A DNA stretch of 64,000 bases, taken from contig JABMLP010000025.1 in the NCBI GenBank assembly GCA_013176395.1, forward strand, positions 1-64,000, written 5' to 3'. Below, piece by piece: positions 32,593-44,175 of this stretch. Origin of the DNA: Venturia oleaginea (Eukaryota; Ascomycota; Dothideomycetes; Venturiales; Venturiaceae). Both the position numbers and the translations under genes were made by a program. Every line of letters begins with the position of its first letter. Within the stretch, counting starts at the first letter, position 1. Below the pieces are notes generated by a model, which was given only the letters and a program-made list of their open reading frames with translations, did no database searches and was not told the DNA's origin.

Positions 32593-32858
32593 CTAAAGCA
32601 TTCTGTTAGCCTAGAATCTCTTATACTAGAGTAGTCCTATTAAGCCCTAGAAAGGAAACGTACGATACTTTTGAAGCCAGGTACATAACAAGTACCGCAG
32701 ACTGAGTAAAAGTGTGTTCCTGGAGGTCCGCCATTTTGCACAGGCTTTGGAACTGGTTTGGCTCTAACTGGTTTGACTCTAACTAGTTGAGCCTCTGATC
32801 CATTAACTTGCGGGATAGCGCCAAGAAAAACTATCAAGTAGGAAAGTGAAGAGAGCAT
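32593..32858 (-). CDS. small secreted protein, CxTC-SIANRxL family (candidate effector), copy 1
   Basis: Two exons (32858-32664 and 32610-32593) encode 70 aa. A signal peptide (MLSSLSYLIVFLGAIPQVNG) is followed by a VKPVRAKPVPKP segment and a conserved end CGTCYVPGFKSI, spliced in phase 0 (donor gtacgt, acceptor ttctag) to ANRML-stop. The gene at 62649-62915 shares signal, GxPG, CxTC and the same last exon, which supports the splice over reading through to 32640. No known domain. It is between the Gypsy element and a solo LTR. Confidence 0.7.
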
Positions 32859-33341
32859 GTTTAGAATTAATATCTGGAGATGGTAGATTCAAAGAGATTG
32901 TTCGTGTACAATTGTAAGATTGGATCTCTGGCCTCTTTTTATACTGTAGTCCGATAGACAATAAAGGTTAGCAGACCCCTTGTCAAAGGATAGATCCTTT
33001 CTCAACTTATCCTGGATGGATTCTTAGCACTACCTGGTAGTTCTCACGTGCGCCTAGCAGGGATTATTCAGGGACCGTTTCACATGCGCTTCTACTCCTT
33101 TCTATTCTCTTCTCAGGACAGCATGTCCTTTTCCTACTTGGAAGATTATATATACAAGTTGTTCTTCCTGAACCTACACTCTTTTCTTTGCACTTAGATA
33201 CTTCGAAATACAAGCAGTCTTCTCTCACTTGCGAAACACCTTTGAGGGTTGAACTCTTACACCCCTCTCCCATCTATTTTTTTCCGGATAAATATTCTTA
33301 CGAGAGATCAGCAGCTGGACATTAAATTTTAATCATCTATT
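32859..33341. other. upstream region of the secreted-protein gene
   Basis: No supported gene. The frame at 33064-33273 on the minus strand has many cysteines but no signal peptide and is rejected. Confidence 0.4.
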
Positions 33342-33572
33342 TGTTACGCTGAACGAGCAAAACAGAGTTATTCGGAAGTAGGTTCAACACGAACTTAACG
33401 ATAGGAGCCGATGAACAGAACGAGTGTCACCCTGTGACTTGACTGTATTGACTGCAGAGGTTAAGTACACCGTTGCATCTGCATGCATATATATGCATGT
33501 CAATGCATTCCTTGGCATCTATCACGTGCACTATGCCTGAGGTATCAAGGACTGGCACGCCACTGTTCAACA
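33342..33572 (+). mobile_element. solo LTR, family C (231 bp), intact
   Basis: TGTTACGCTGAACG ... CTGTTCAACA with perfect 5-bp duplications ctatt (33337-33341, 33573-33577). It is the uninterrupted version of the copy at 1089-2326. Confidence 0.85.
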
Positions 33573-33617
33573 CTATTAGAGTATTACTACCGTATATTCA
33601 GGGAAAAGTAGTCTAGT

Positions 33618-33985
33618 TGTTACAGATCACCTCAAGACCGAAGAGCAGGGACAACGGGACTGCAGAGGATGGTTGGATAACAAGAAGTTGTTGTTAGGAC
33701 TGATGTGGAGTGGAATCCGTTGGGCGCACAAGAGGGGACTGGTGCAACCAGGTCAGTCCTAAGAGAGAATAGTACGTGCAGGAGTCACGTGATATTCCCA
33801 CAGTTCCCACAGCACTTGGCATCGCCCACAGTGTGGGAAGTGTGGGAAGAGCCAAGAGGTGTGGGAATACACCTTGGCACCCAGAACCAGAAGGGTATAT
33901 AGGGAGGACGTTGGACGGACTTTCCTTTCTCTCTTCGTGGTTATCTCATGTTATGTTTCTCACATAGGAGCTTCTTCAACCTACT
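33618..33985 (+). mobile_element. LTR-like repeat, family D, copy 1
   Basis: Starts tgttacagatcacctcaag and is repeated at 34806 for about 190 bp. Downstream it contains a promoter-like stretch (gggtatatagggagg near 33893) and ends around cctactaca. No matching target duplication, so the right border is approximate. Confidence 0.45.
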
Positions 33986-34152
33986 ACAGTAACGACCTTT
34001 TACTTAGATACAATGAAGCACAAGTCATATGCACACGAAGCAAGCCCACCCCCAACCTTCATACTAACCGACAAGCGTTCAGGATTGATCTGAGGATCAA
34101 ATCGGTTAGACGACAATTGAATTGGGAGATACATCGGACGGCTAGGATCTAG

Positions 34153-34311
34153 TGAGCCTCCAAAGAACCTGAGCAAGGGAAGGTACTTAAGGTAAGTACT
34201 TCCAGACTGATATTGCCCTTACCCCAAACCCGCGGACCAGAACAAGAGAACACAGGCGTCAAGAAGGTCTTGACATAATCAACTGTGTTGAGAAACGAGT
34301 TCCCCGTAACA
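34153..34311 (-). mobile_element. solo LTR, family B (159 bp), copy 2
   Basis: Reverse complement of the element at 22328-22486, TG...CA ends, perfect 4-bp duplication ctag (34149-34152, 34312-34315). Confidence 0.82.
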
Positions 34312-34342
34312 CTAGTACGCTGCCCTTGTAATAGTCTCTTAT

Positions 34343-34534
34343 TGTGACGGCACGGCATGGCTATCCTGCAGTCACGTTACTTCGTGGCCTTAGCGTGGCG
34401 TGCACAGCCACCTGTGGCTAAAGCGCTACATCTGTGCGCTTCCGAGGTCTTTTGCTCTCTACCTAAGATTCTCTTATCACACCCAGTACTTAGAGCAATA
34501 GACCTATCTATGACCTCTTTTGCTTGCCGTGACA
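34343..34534 (+). mobile_element. short LTR-like element, family A, copy 4
   Basis: 192 bp, TGTGACGGCACGGCATGG ... GCCGTGACA, duplications cttat (34338-34342, 34535-34539). Best preserved relative of copy 3. Confidence 0.78.
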
Positions 34535-34805
34535 CTTATATAGCTGGAAGTGGTAGCGGCTATACTTTCTATAGTTAAGCCGTTACTTTTTCGAGCGACG
34601 GACTTGGGCCGGAATAAACGGCAGTAGTCTCTCCTCGGTAGAAACGACGCCGGATCTTTTGAAATAGTAATACTACCGGTACCGGAGAGAGTACGCCTAC
34701 TAAAGTCGTAATATGGAAGCCGGTATTACGGATACTGTCACATGGGACATGTATTTGTTTGTATTCGGCTGTATTTGATTGCATTCATGTGCATTCAAAT
34801 GCATG

Positions 34806-34997
34806 TGTTACAGATCACCTCAAGGCTGAAGAGCAGGAAGGCAGGACTCGCAAAGAATGGTTGGATGATAATAAGTTATTGCTAGGACTGATAATGGAGG
34901 GGAATCTTTCGAGCACACAGGATGAGACTGGTGCGACGGAGTCAGTCCTAAAAGAGAATAGTACGTGCAGGAGTCACGTGATATTCACACAGTTCCC
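34806..34997 (+). mobile_element. LTR-like repeat, family D, copy 2 (truncated)
   Basis: Aligns with 33618-33806 including gtacgtgcaggagtcacgtg, then similarity stops at cacagttccc just before the LINE-like element. Confidence 0.5.
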
Positions 34998-34999
34998 TA

Positions 35000-36650
35000 A
35001 CACATAGATTCTTGGGGATTACGCCGTAATCGAACATCCGAAAAACAGCACACACAGCGAGAACTCAATTTTTGGAATTTACAGAAGTATCATCTAAGGA
35101 TCATCAAAACACCTCTGCCAGTGGCCGCTCCGGCCTCTAGAGGCCATCGCGCGTCCCTCAGCGTCGATGAGATATCTCTAGAGTCGCCGTCGCGGCCACG
35201 GCAGAGCAAGCAGACGAATACATGAGCAAGCTACACGAACGATGCGTCCACCAAAGACAACAGCAACCATCTAGTCACTATCTCCCGGCTAGTCCATCAC
35301 CCCAGATGACACTGCAACGCTCCGAGTCGACGAGTCACTGCTAGAACGGCAATACCTTCAACACAACTCAAACACCAGACGCCCGGTGCGCAACAATCGG
35401 CACCACACACCACTGCAACGACTAGACAACCTCTCCCAACGTCTTGGCAAACCGTCCTGCTACAAGCTGTTGCCCAGAGCCTTGAGCCTCTCCCCAAACT
35501 GTTGCCTCCCAGTTATGGCATTGGCAAGAGTAGGTGCGCGACACAGTAAGTAGTAAGGACGCATAGAAGGAGCCTATTGGCGGCAAACCCCCTCCCTGTA
35601 AGCTAGCAGACGTAGCCTTGAGCCTCTCCCCAGACTGTTGCGTCCCAGTTATGGCATTGGCAAGAGTAGGTGCGCGATATAGCAAGCAGGGAGAGCGACT
35701 AGCAGCAGATAGGCTCCGACTATAAGACGACAGGTCTACAACACAATCGGTGCGACACGATACGGCAGCTGCTAGAGAACCTCATCTACTATCGTCTCCG
35801 CAAACCGTCCTGCTGCAAGCTGATGTCCAGAGCCTTGAGCCTCTCCCCAAACTGTTGCGTCCCAGTTATGGCATTGGCAAGAGTAGGTGCGCAACACAGT
35901 AAGCAGTAAGGACGTATAGAAGGAGCTTATTGGCGGCAAATCCCCTCCCTACAAGCCAGCAGACGTAGCCTTGAGCCTCTCCCCAGACTGTTGCGTCCCA
36001 GTTATGGCATTGGCAAGAGTAGGAGCGCGATATAGCAAGTAGGGAGAGCGACTAGCAGCAGATAGGCTCCGACTATAAGACGGCAGGTCTATAGCACGAT
36101 CGGCGCCATACAATACGGCAGCTACCAGACAGCCTCGTCCACGGGCATACCCGGAGTATCACACCCAAGCAGCGAAATCACGACTACGATGGTTACTATT
36201 GTCTCCAGCATCACACAACCAAATACACCGCCGCATAGGAATCTGGTGCAAGGCAACTTTCACAAGCAGAAACATACTTAGGGAACCCATTGGCCTTGAG
36301 GGATAAGGCGAAACAGATAGACAAGCTGAGCATTAGAGGGAGACTGTAGGTAGAAGGATAGCGAAACACGAGGCATTGCCTCTTGAGTCTACATAGCACA
36401 GATATACTAGCAGAATAACCAGTATCTACAAGAGCCAGCGGGCATTTGGAGATACTGGTTAAGGGAAAAGAGGGAGGACGGAGGGGACAGCTGGTCTTGT
36501 TTCAGTGAACGGGGCGAAGTGGGGCGCGGTGGATTATATAATCTATCACGTGTCGGCTGTCTGATGAAGTCCTCCTAACCGGACATAGCTGCGTGATTAA
36601 GCGGCTGCAACCGAGTAGGATAAAATCAATCAATCAATCAAGCTTGTTCA
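35000..36650 (+). mobile_element. LINE-like non-coding element with tandem internal repeats and (TCAA)n tail
   Basis: Plus-strand counterpart of the insertion at 1233-2225. It ends in aatcaatcaatcaatcaa at about 36652. The 3' 500 bp matches the other copy closely. The left border is not fixed because no target duplication was found; a start around 35000 is judged from the loss of similarity to the LTR before it. A short frame at 35222 (about 40 codons) is the only coding hint. It contains no reverse transcriptase, so either it is a non-autonomous partner of a LINE or a deletion product. Confidence 0.6.
35446..36135 (+). repeat. two tandem ~363-bp units, each with two ~60-bp sub-repeats
   Basis: Units start at 35446 and 35809 (caaaccgtcctgct). 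Within each, gccttgagcctctcccca ... ggcattggcaagagtagg appears twice about 130 bp apart. The tandem lies in the 5' half of the LINE-like element, in the manner of promoter monomers of some LINEs. Confidence 0.8.
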
Positions 36651-36652
36651 AG

Positions 36653-38223
36653 CCTATATAGACTATTCGACTATCGCATGTGGTACGAGACTAGTCTAGT
36701 TGTAAGATCGAGGGTCCTATCTATACACAATTGTGGTTATTAAAGTATTTGTGCGCCCAAATATTTATCTCTAGTATAAATCTGATTAATTCAACTGGGT
36801 TCTCTCTCAGCTTGAACGTCCAAGGATCTCAAGTCTTGATATCAACGTTGGAACCAAGGATGGGATCGAGGCTCATAAGCCTGACGCATAGAGTCTTCCA
36901 AAGTTGAACTTGTGTCTCCGTCCACAGCAGGCGTATGGCAGCTGGAAGCCGAAGCGTAGGTGTCCGGGCCTGTACCACTCCTTATCGCAGCACGTGACTT
37001 TTTCAACGCCCGTCTTGACTATCTCAAGCTCAGGATGAATAGCCCTCAGCCGCTTATCCTCAGTGAATACGACTTCTGGCGGGACATTTTTAGCGACCGC
37101 TTCTTAGATATCTTAGGCCATGGCCATCACGGCTGTTGATGAAGGCGCCCACTCGCGTAGGAAAGGCCCATGAGTGAGACGAATCCATTCCGGATTAGAC
37201 GCGTGCATAGTTCTGTCATGGTGCTATACACTTCCATGACGATGATCTCGATGATGCTGAGTGGGAAAGTGACCTTACCATCACCATTCCGTTTAGCGCA
37301 CGGTCGGGGCCTATACCATTGAGGTGGATTCTGGCCTGGACACAGATTCCATTACCTTCTTTGTGCTTCCCGCGCTAGATATCAGACAACTCTAGCAAAT
37401 TGTATCTTGCGTTCTCGGCCTTCACATATATGGCAAACGCCAATGAAAGAGCCTTTGCCATTCAACTCTTCAGAATACTGCCGGCTTTGTTTATAGTATC
37501 CTACTCTGACATCTTCATCTTCATCTCCACCATCATTGAGAATCCATTGTTAAGCCCTATTCTTCTTCCGAATATGCCAGATCACCCATCCACCTTGCAC
37601 GCAATCACCGTCCCACAAGAACCTGTTTCTTTGAGCAAGAGACCAGCTACTGGCTTGTTGATAGGCCCTATCTCATGAACGGAGGTACCAAAGCAGGTAT
37701 TGCAAGCGACTGAGAGACTGCCCTTTCTCCCGACTCACCAGTGATGAACACTGCGCACCTGCGCGTATTCCACATCCATCTCGAAATCATGTATTCTACG
37801 CTCTACTGGCGTCTATTAAAGTTTTGGGGGCCAAGACGTTGTTGTTCGATATTAGTTCCTGGAACAAGCGATGTCATCCATGGTTCTCACCTCCGCATTT
37901 TCTCTGCGACATCATTCTTCTTTTCGATCATGCAGCTCAGCACTTCTTTCTCGACCAACCATTTCTAAGTCTGCAACTCTATCAGCTCATTCAAAGGTAA
38001 GATGATGTAGTCTTTTGCTCTGTCCACTGGAACTCCTTCACCACGCCGGGACTTGCATTAGCGTCGCATGCCGTGATCTTTTTCGCCCATCACAACCTAC
38101 AGCGATACGAAAGATCGCCTACCAACCACCAGAATCAGATTGCTGCAAGATAATGCATAAGAAGTGTCAGTCATCATCAATCTTCGAATCCCGTTATCTC
38201 AACCGCTCTATCGCATTTCCACA
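36653..38223. other. intergenic region with decayed minus-strand coding relics
   Basis: On the minus strand a good-looking frame runs from about 37110 to 36880 (AVAKNVPPEVVFTEDKRL, EKVTCCDKEWYRPGHLRFGF) and further fragments in other frames lie up to about 37360 (VTFPLSIIEIIVMEVYSTM). Stops and frameshifts separate them, so this is a broken gene of unknown family. Around 37745 a minus-strand fragment reads FITGESG. No intact gene. Confidence 0.4.
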
Positions 38224-40112
38224 ATGGACGACAACGCATTGAAAAGGCCGGTTGAGGCAACTGGCGAAACCAAAGAACATCTGCCCGATGGACTGGATGA
38301 AGTCGCTGCCATTCCAAAGGGGACCATAGATCCTGTGTACGAAGCAAAGGCGAGAGTTCTTAACCATGCTGTAAGTCACGCTGCTTTTCACGAATATCGC
38401 CGATCCTGAAGTATAAGCCTGACGCACTCTCAGATTCAAGAGATCGGGATGGGATGGTACCAGTGGCAATTATTTATCGTTGTCGGGTTTGGTTGGGCGA
38501 ATGACAATTTATGGCCTATCGTTACCTCTCTGATTTGTAAGCATACAACGCCCTGGTCTAGCAGACGTACTGACCTATTGTTCTCAAAGTCACTCCCATC
38601 ACCAACGAATTCCACCCGAGTCGACCACCGCTGCTCTCACTTGCACAGAATATTGGTCTCCTCGCTGGGGCCATCTTCTGGGGATTTGGATGCGACATTT
38701 TCGGACGACGTCATGCATTTAATGCAACTTTGGGTATAACCGCTGCATTCGGCATGATAGCTGCCTCTTCGCCAAATTTCGCCGCGATTGGGACCTTTGC
38801 TGCTCTCTGGAGCTTTGGTGTTGGGGGAAACCTGCCAGTCGACTCCGCAGTTTTCCTCGAATTTCTCCCTGGCTCACATCAATACTTACTAACCGTCTTA
38901 TCCATTGACTGGGCGTTAGCACAGGTTGTGGCTACTCTCATTGCATGGCCAATCTTAGGCAATCTTACCTGCTCTGAAACAGAGGTCTGTACGCGGTCGA
39001 AAAATATGGGATGGAGATATTTCGTCATCGCCATGGGAGGAATATCGTTAGTCGAATTCATCATTCGATTTGTATTTTTCACTGTCTACGAATCGCCAAA
39101 GTACCACATGGGTAAAGGGAACGACGAGGAAGCAGTTCGTATTGTTCATGAGGTGGCTCGTAGGAACAAAAAAGAGACGAATTGTATGTCCAACCTTCGA
39201 GTCATACACTCAAATTCCACTGACAAATCCCAGTGCGCGTTGAAGATCTGAAAGCTTGCGAAACTCTCGGTGGCGGCGCGCAGGTCCACACAGATGCATC
39301 GGCAGCCGTGAAACGGAAACTAGAAAAGATGAATCTTTCTCACGTGCGAGCCTTGTTCGCGACGCGCAAACTGGCATACTCAACCTCACTCATCATGCTT
39401 ATTTGGGCTTTTATCGGGCTGGGATATCCCCTCTACAACGCTTTCATTCCCTATATCCAGGCCACCTCTGGAGCCAAGTTTGGTGACGGCTCCACCTACC
39501 TGACATACAGAAATTCCCTCATCATTGCCTCGCTCGGAGTTCCTGGAGCAATCCTCGGTGGAGCGCTGGTGGAGGTGCCGAAGTTTGGTCGCCGGGGAAC
39601 TTTGGCTGTGTCGACGGTGCTGACTGGAGTTTTTCTGTATGCGTCGACTACGGCACTTTCCTCGGCTGCACTACTTGGCTGGCAGTGCGCATTCAATTTC
39701 TTTTCCAACATCATGTACGCGCACTCTCCCCTCACTCGTGTCACTCTCACGGCACCCCATACGGACACTGATTTGAAACAGGTACGCCGTTCTCTATGGA
39801 TACACGCCCGAGATCTTCCCTACGAAGGATCGTGGAACAGGCAATGCGTTGACCGCGACCGCCAACAGGATTTTTGGCATCATGGCGGTAAGTCTTCTCG
39901 CCTCGAATGGCAAACTTCACGCTGACAACTCGTTCAGCCCATTATTGCCATGTTTGCAAATTTACAGACTTCTGCACCTGGTAAGTTCTTTCCGGCCTAT
40001 ACAAAATACCACACTTACATATCAAGTTTACACCAGCGGAGCGTTGTTCATCGCTGCAGGACTGTTGGTTGCTGCTCTTCCATTCGAGTCGCAAGGGAAG
40101 TCAGCGTTGTAG
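38224..40112 (+). CDS. MFS transporter (SV2-like / fungal membrane transporter type)
   Basis: Seven exons: 38224-38370, 38434-38536, 38590-39183, 39234-39714, 39782-39887, 39938-39980, 40027-40112; 1560 nt, 519 aa, all phases closing. Marks: short hydrophilic N-terminus, WYQWQLF start of segment 1, GCDIFGRRHAF loop, GNLPVDSAVFLEFLP, YESPKY after segment 6, and GYTPEIFP with GTGNALTATANR near the end. This arrangement is that of organic-solute transporters related to SV2 and not classic hexose carriers. Substrate unknown. Gene is intact next to a repeat-rich region. Confidence 0.85.
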
Positions 40113-41800
40113 TATCAATGCACGAGGTCCTCTATCATCATCGGTAATCCTTTCCAGGACTTACACGGTTTTCATAGATCCTTGATAAGTTTCGCATTGC
40201 TTTTAGTATTTACTTTTCTTGGTCTGAACTTACCATAGCTACAAGACTTAGAGGCACCACTGGCTGGCCTATAATTGATGTCCCTCTAACAAACCGCTGA
40301 ACACCATATATCACGTCTAACCCTAGGACGTCTCTTAACTCCTGGCATTTCATTCCTTTGGCTTTTGCCAGAAATTTAGCGATGTTAATCTCGACTTGAA
40401 AGACTACTAGTCAGCCAAGCCTGTGAAGCCGGGCGGAAGAAAGGACAACGAATTGACGGCGCCCCTGTGGTATCCATGGTATGTTCGACATTATCTGATA
40501 AGAGCTTATCGCGTTTCGGCTGTCAATGGATACCAGGTAACAGGTGGGTTGCGATCATCTCTGCAATTCCATAATGCGATCGACTGATGGTTGGGAAACC
40601 TTTATCCCATAAATCGGTTTCATATATTGTCGATCCACTTGCTTCACCATTAACAAGCTGTACCCGGTATGGTGTCTTTGCCAATTGCAACCCTTCGCCT
40701 TGCTAACTCCATTAGGCAACTAAGGAATAGCGGGTCTACTCAAACATATGCTGACTGTGTCTTCGGCAGTTCAGGGACTCGATAATTCGGCGGCACATCA
40801 CAGCTGCGCAATTTTATGCCTAAAGTTCATCCAGGTCCTTGCCGATTCATTGCTGAGATTCTCCTCCACAATTGATCGAGCAAGCATTTTGGCAATTATG
40901 CGCGTTTCAAGAAGAGCCATAATGTGGGCGAAAAAGAAATGTCGCCCAGCGAATCGCTGGCAAACCACACTCGTGGCTCCCGGCAAGTTCCACTAATTGA
41001 TGAAAGTTCGATAAATAATAGCCTCCATCCTATTGCAGAAAATAGAAGCAAGCAGCAACGGGGGAAATTAGACTGAGCGTTGTGGTCTTGTGGCTTGGTA
41101 CCGAGGTCTTCTTCCAGATTAGGACATGCAGCCTTGCCCAGTCTCACACGGGAAGTGGAGAAGAAGAGCCCAACGGCCAGGCTCCCCCCCCCTCCCCAGA
41201 TTTGTAAGGCTTCAAAACTTCCGCGTTTGAGAAAAGCTGGGTGAGTGGATACTACCCCCATTCACTTGAAACTGTTTTCCAACTTGCGCAATCGTTTGCA
41301 ACACCTTGGATAGCGGGAGCGCTATTCAACGATAAGTTTTCATTGGGGCACGGTCTACATGGAAGCCTTATTCTCATGGTCCCGACAGCGTAAGGGCCCG
41401 GCCGCATGGCAAGCCGTTCGTGGGCGTTCCGAGTCGACATGCATTAGATCGCGGCTCAGACTTCGTTAGTCTAGCGCGTGCCGGCGCTGACTGCAATTCA
41501 AGGACAGCATGACCGAAGACGCGTCCGACCAGGGTAGTAGTGCCATTGAAGCGGATACACATTCAGAAGGTACCTGTGTGATAACCCGCCTCCCAAGGTG
41601 AAGGATCTGCGAATGGGCTCCAGCCTTGTGGATATCGTGCAGAAATCCATGCCCGAAACTGTGCGGAGTAGTGAGTACATAGGGAAAGGGGCGCGGTGTT
41701 GAAGGGAATTTGTGTCTGGCAGAGTACTGCGTTGGCCGTTGAGATATATCAACTCAATGCCCCACTGTCTATCCCAATCCATGGTCTCGGTTTTTCCATA
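40113..41800. other. intergenic, no supported gene
   Basis: About 1.7 kb between the transporter and the PTH11-like gene. Short frames on both strands lack domains. A C-rich run lies near 41182-41194. Confidence 0.45.
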
Positions 41801-43154
41801 ATGGAATCACGAAGTATTGAGGCATTCGCCATCACTGCACCGTTTTTGATCATCGCAACAACCGTCCTCTTCCTTCGATTATACACTCGGCTTGCTATAC
41901 TGAAGAATGCTGGTTCAGAAGACCTATTTCTTGGCCTGGCTTGGGTATGATACTTCCATTCTCTGGCTCGACAATCTCCTAACATGGGATTAGATCTTCG
42001 CCCTCATAAACAATGCGATTTTCGCCTACGGTATGTGACGCCTCGAGTATATTTTCTTCGTGGAACAAAGTTCTCACATTAATCAGAAAGCCGGATAGGC
42101 TTCTTTGATAAACATTTCAATGAAGTCGTTGTAACGACTGATCCAGATGATATGACCGAATTCTACATTGTTAGTATATCTCTTCGGTATCTTCAACAAT
42201 ATTGTTCTCTAGCTAACAGATGTGTAGCGCATCTTCGTCGGCATTTTCGTCTACATTTTCTCCACGACATGCGCCAAGTTATCTGTCGCTCTTCAATATC
42301 GCCGAATCTTCACCGGAGGCAAGACCAGGTTGGCATTATGGTGTCTCGGGGGTTTGATAGTCGGATGCGGAATCTGGTCTTTCTGCGCGAACATCTTCTT
42401 CTGCGCCCCCATCCGAAAGTCGTGGCATCCAGAGCTGGCTGGCACATGCCTTAGCAAGAGTGACGCTTGGCTATCATATTCCGGCGCCAACATATTCATA
42501 AGCACAGTTCTTATTCTGCTTCCACTGCCGACCATCGCCAAGTTACAATTACAGCAACGGGCCAAGATCGCACTCATCGGTATTTTCAGCTTGGGAATTT
42601 TGTAAGTACAGACGCATTATACTGAACGAAATGCTCTTCTCTGACAATCTTATAGTGATATAATTCTCGCCTGTTTGCGCTTGTCATCTCTTTCGGATCT
42701 TGCAACGACCACGGATATTTCCTGGGAACTACAACCCGTCGGTATATGGACTAATCTCGAGTCGACCATCGCCGTCATATGCGCCTCACTTCCTGCCTTA
42801 CGCCCACTGATCGCGAGGGCATTCCCAGGTTTTTTCCCAACAATGTCCAGTCATTCTTATAGCCTCCCCTCCCGCGACCCTCCAAGCTGTAGAACAGAAT
42901 TCCCCACGACCGGGGATACAGCCCCGTCGAGCTTGTCGAAGCTTGGGAGTTCAGGGCGAAAAAAAGAGGGAGGATATGATGTCGAGAGTGGAGTTTTTGG
43001 TTGGCATGAGTCTCCGAATGCCCTTGGACGGGTAAAACCAATGCGGAGAAATGATATTTTGGTGGAGACTTCGAGGTCGGTGCAGATTGGACCTCATTCT
43101 TATCCCTGTGGGACAAATGTATGGATAGGTGGGAGGGTATTTGGGGTAGTTTAA
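41801..43154 (+). CDS. rhodopsin-domain (PTH11-like) integral membrane protein
   Basis: Five exons: 41801-41944, 41994-42030, 42087-42169, 42228-42601, 42656-43154; 378 aa, phases closing. Several hydrophobic segments start at residue ~8 (FAITAPFLIIATTVLFLRLY). Two hallmarks of the fungal rhodopsin-like family are present: FVYIFSTTCAKLSVALQYRR and, in the last segment, NLESTIAVICASLPALRPL. The C-terminal ~110 residues are a Ser/Pro-rich cytoplasmic tail. Family members are GPCR-like plasma-membrane proteins, some sensing surfaces or hosts; the role here is unknown. It has no CFEM domain. Confidence 0.85.
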
Positions 43155-43281
43155 GGTAGAGATGGGTGGGGTGGGGAGGCGGGATCAGGCGCCGCGGTTA
43201 CATGTAGGTGACGTGACTTTTTCACATCTTTGTTGTCTTCTATACGAGTATGCGCTGACGTCGATTTCAAACACGTGGGAG

Positions 43282-43403
43282 TGGACCAATCAGGTTGCTG
43301 ATGTTGCAAATTCTACGATGACTGGACCAATCAAGTTGCTGATGTTGCAAATGCTACGATAGTTGGACCAATCAAATTGCTGATATTGCAATCCTATCAT
43401 GGC
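43282..43403 (+). repeat. three tandem 41-bp repeats each with a CCAAT box
   Basis: Units begin at 43282, 43323 and 43364 with tggaccaatca and continue ttgctgat(g/a)ttgcaa. Each holds CCAATCA, the binding core of the HAP/CBF complex. They lie 185-305 bp upstream of the ORF at 43588, so promoter function is plausible. The third unit is the most diverged. Confidence 0.8.
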
Positions 43404-43587
43404 TAGGTAATCACGAGTAGGTGTCCCTCCTGACAAAACATCAACCCTGAGCTGCTGTCACACAAGGCCGGGACATTCAAGTATATCAATACACTTCTAT
43501 CGCCATCATGTCAAAGCCCGGTCATCATTAATTGTCACAACCATACAAAAGCCCTCATCTTAAACCATCTGTACGAATACCATCATC

Positions 43588-44175
43588 ATGTCTTCAACAA
43601 ATCCGGGCTCGAAACCAGCTGTAGACGTCCAGCCACCCGAAACTGAAGCCAAAATGAAGAAGGCCTTGTTATACCTCACCTTGTCCGATATCACTACGCA
43701 AACTATATCTTTACCAAAAGCAATCACGGAGGCAGCAGCAGATCCAGCACCTCCACCAGCAAGAAAACCAAACCCAAAAACAGAATTCCTCTCCCTCCCC
43801 CTTGAAATCCGTCAAAACATCTTCTACCTCAGCTACGATAGTCAAAGCAGCCGTCTCGCTCAACCCGGAACCCCCAAAAGCTTGCATGAAAGACATCCCC
43901 ACTCCAAGCGCAATTGCAAAGTGTTGGCTAATAATGGGCGTCATATCCACATGCGCCTGATGAACACGATTCGGGAGTGGGCTTATCAGGACCATTTGGA
44001 GATGGCTACGTGGGTCAGACAGATACAGAAGACGCATGAGTCGTTCGATGAGGAGATGGAGTGGGTTGAGGCGAAGTGGGTGGAGGAGTTGGAGGTTCTG
44101 GAGGTGAAGGCGAAGGAGGAGCTTATGGCATGTGGTGATAAATGTTATGATGTTAAGAATTGGGGAAGTATGTAG
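43588..44175 (+). CDS. hypothetical protein with F-box/2EXR-like motif
   Basis: Intronless, 195 aa. After a Pro/Ala-rich N-terminus a motif FLSLPLEIRQNIFYLSYDS (about residues 69-87) matches the LPLEIRQ start of fungal F-box-like or 2EXR domains. The C-terminal half is helical and rich in Glu, Trp and Lys. A broken relative follows at 44418. An equally long frame on the minus strand is a shadow. Function unknown. Confidence 0.55.
   Translation: MSSTNPGSKPAVDVQPPETEAKMKKALLYLTLSDITTQTISLPKAITEAAADPAPPPARKPNPKTEFLSLPLEIRQNIFYLSYDSQSSRLAQPGTPKSLHERHPHSKRNCKVLANNGRHIHMRLMNTIREWAYQDHLEMATWVRQIQKTHESFDEEMEWVEAKWVEELEVLEVKAKEELMACGDKCYDVKNWGSM

Noticed and set aside
33064..33273. Cysteine-containing minus-strand ORF as another effector
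   Set aside because: No signal peptide and no similarity to the two secreted families; lies in the promoter of the gene at 32593-32858.
34806..36650. LINE-like element inserted into family D LTR with a target duplication
   Set aside because: LTR sequence does not resume after the tail and no matching repeat was found, so the relation of the two is unresolved.
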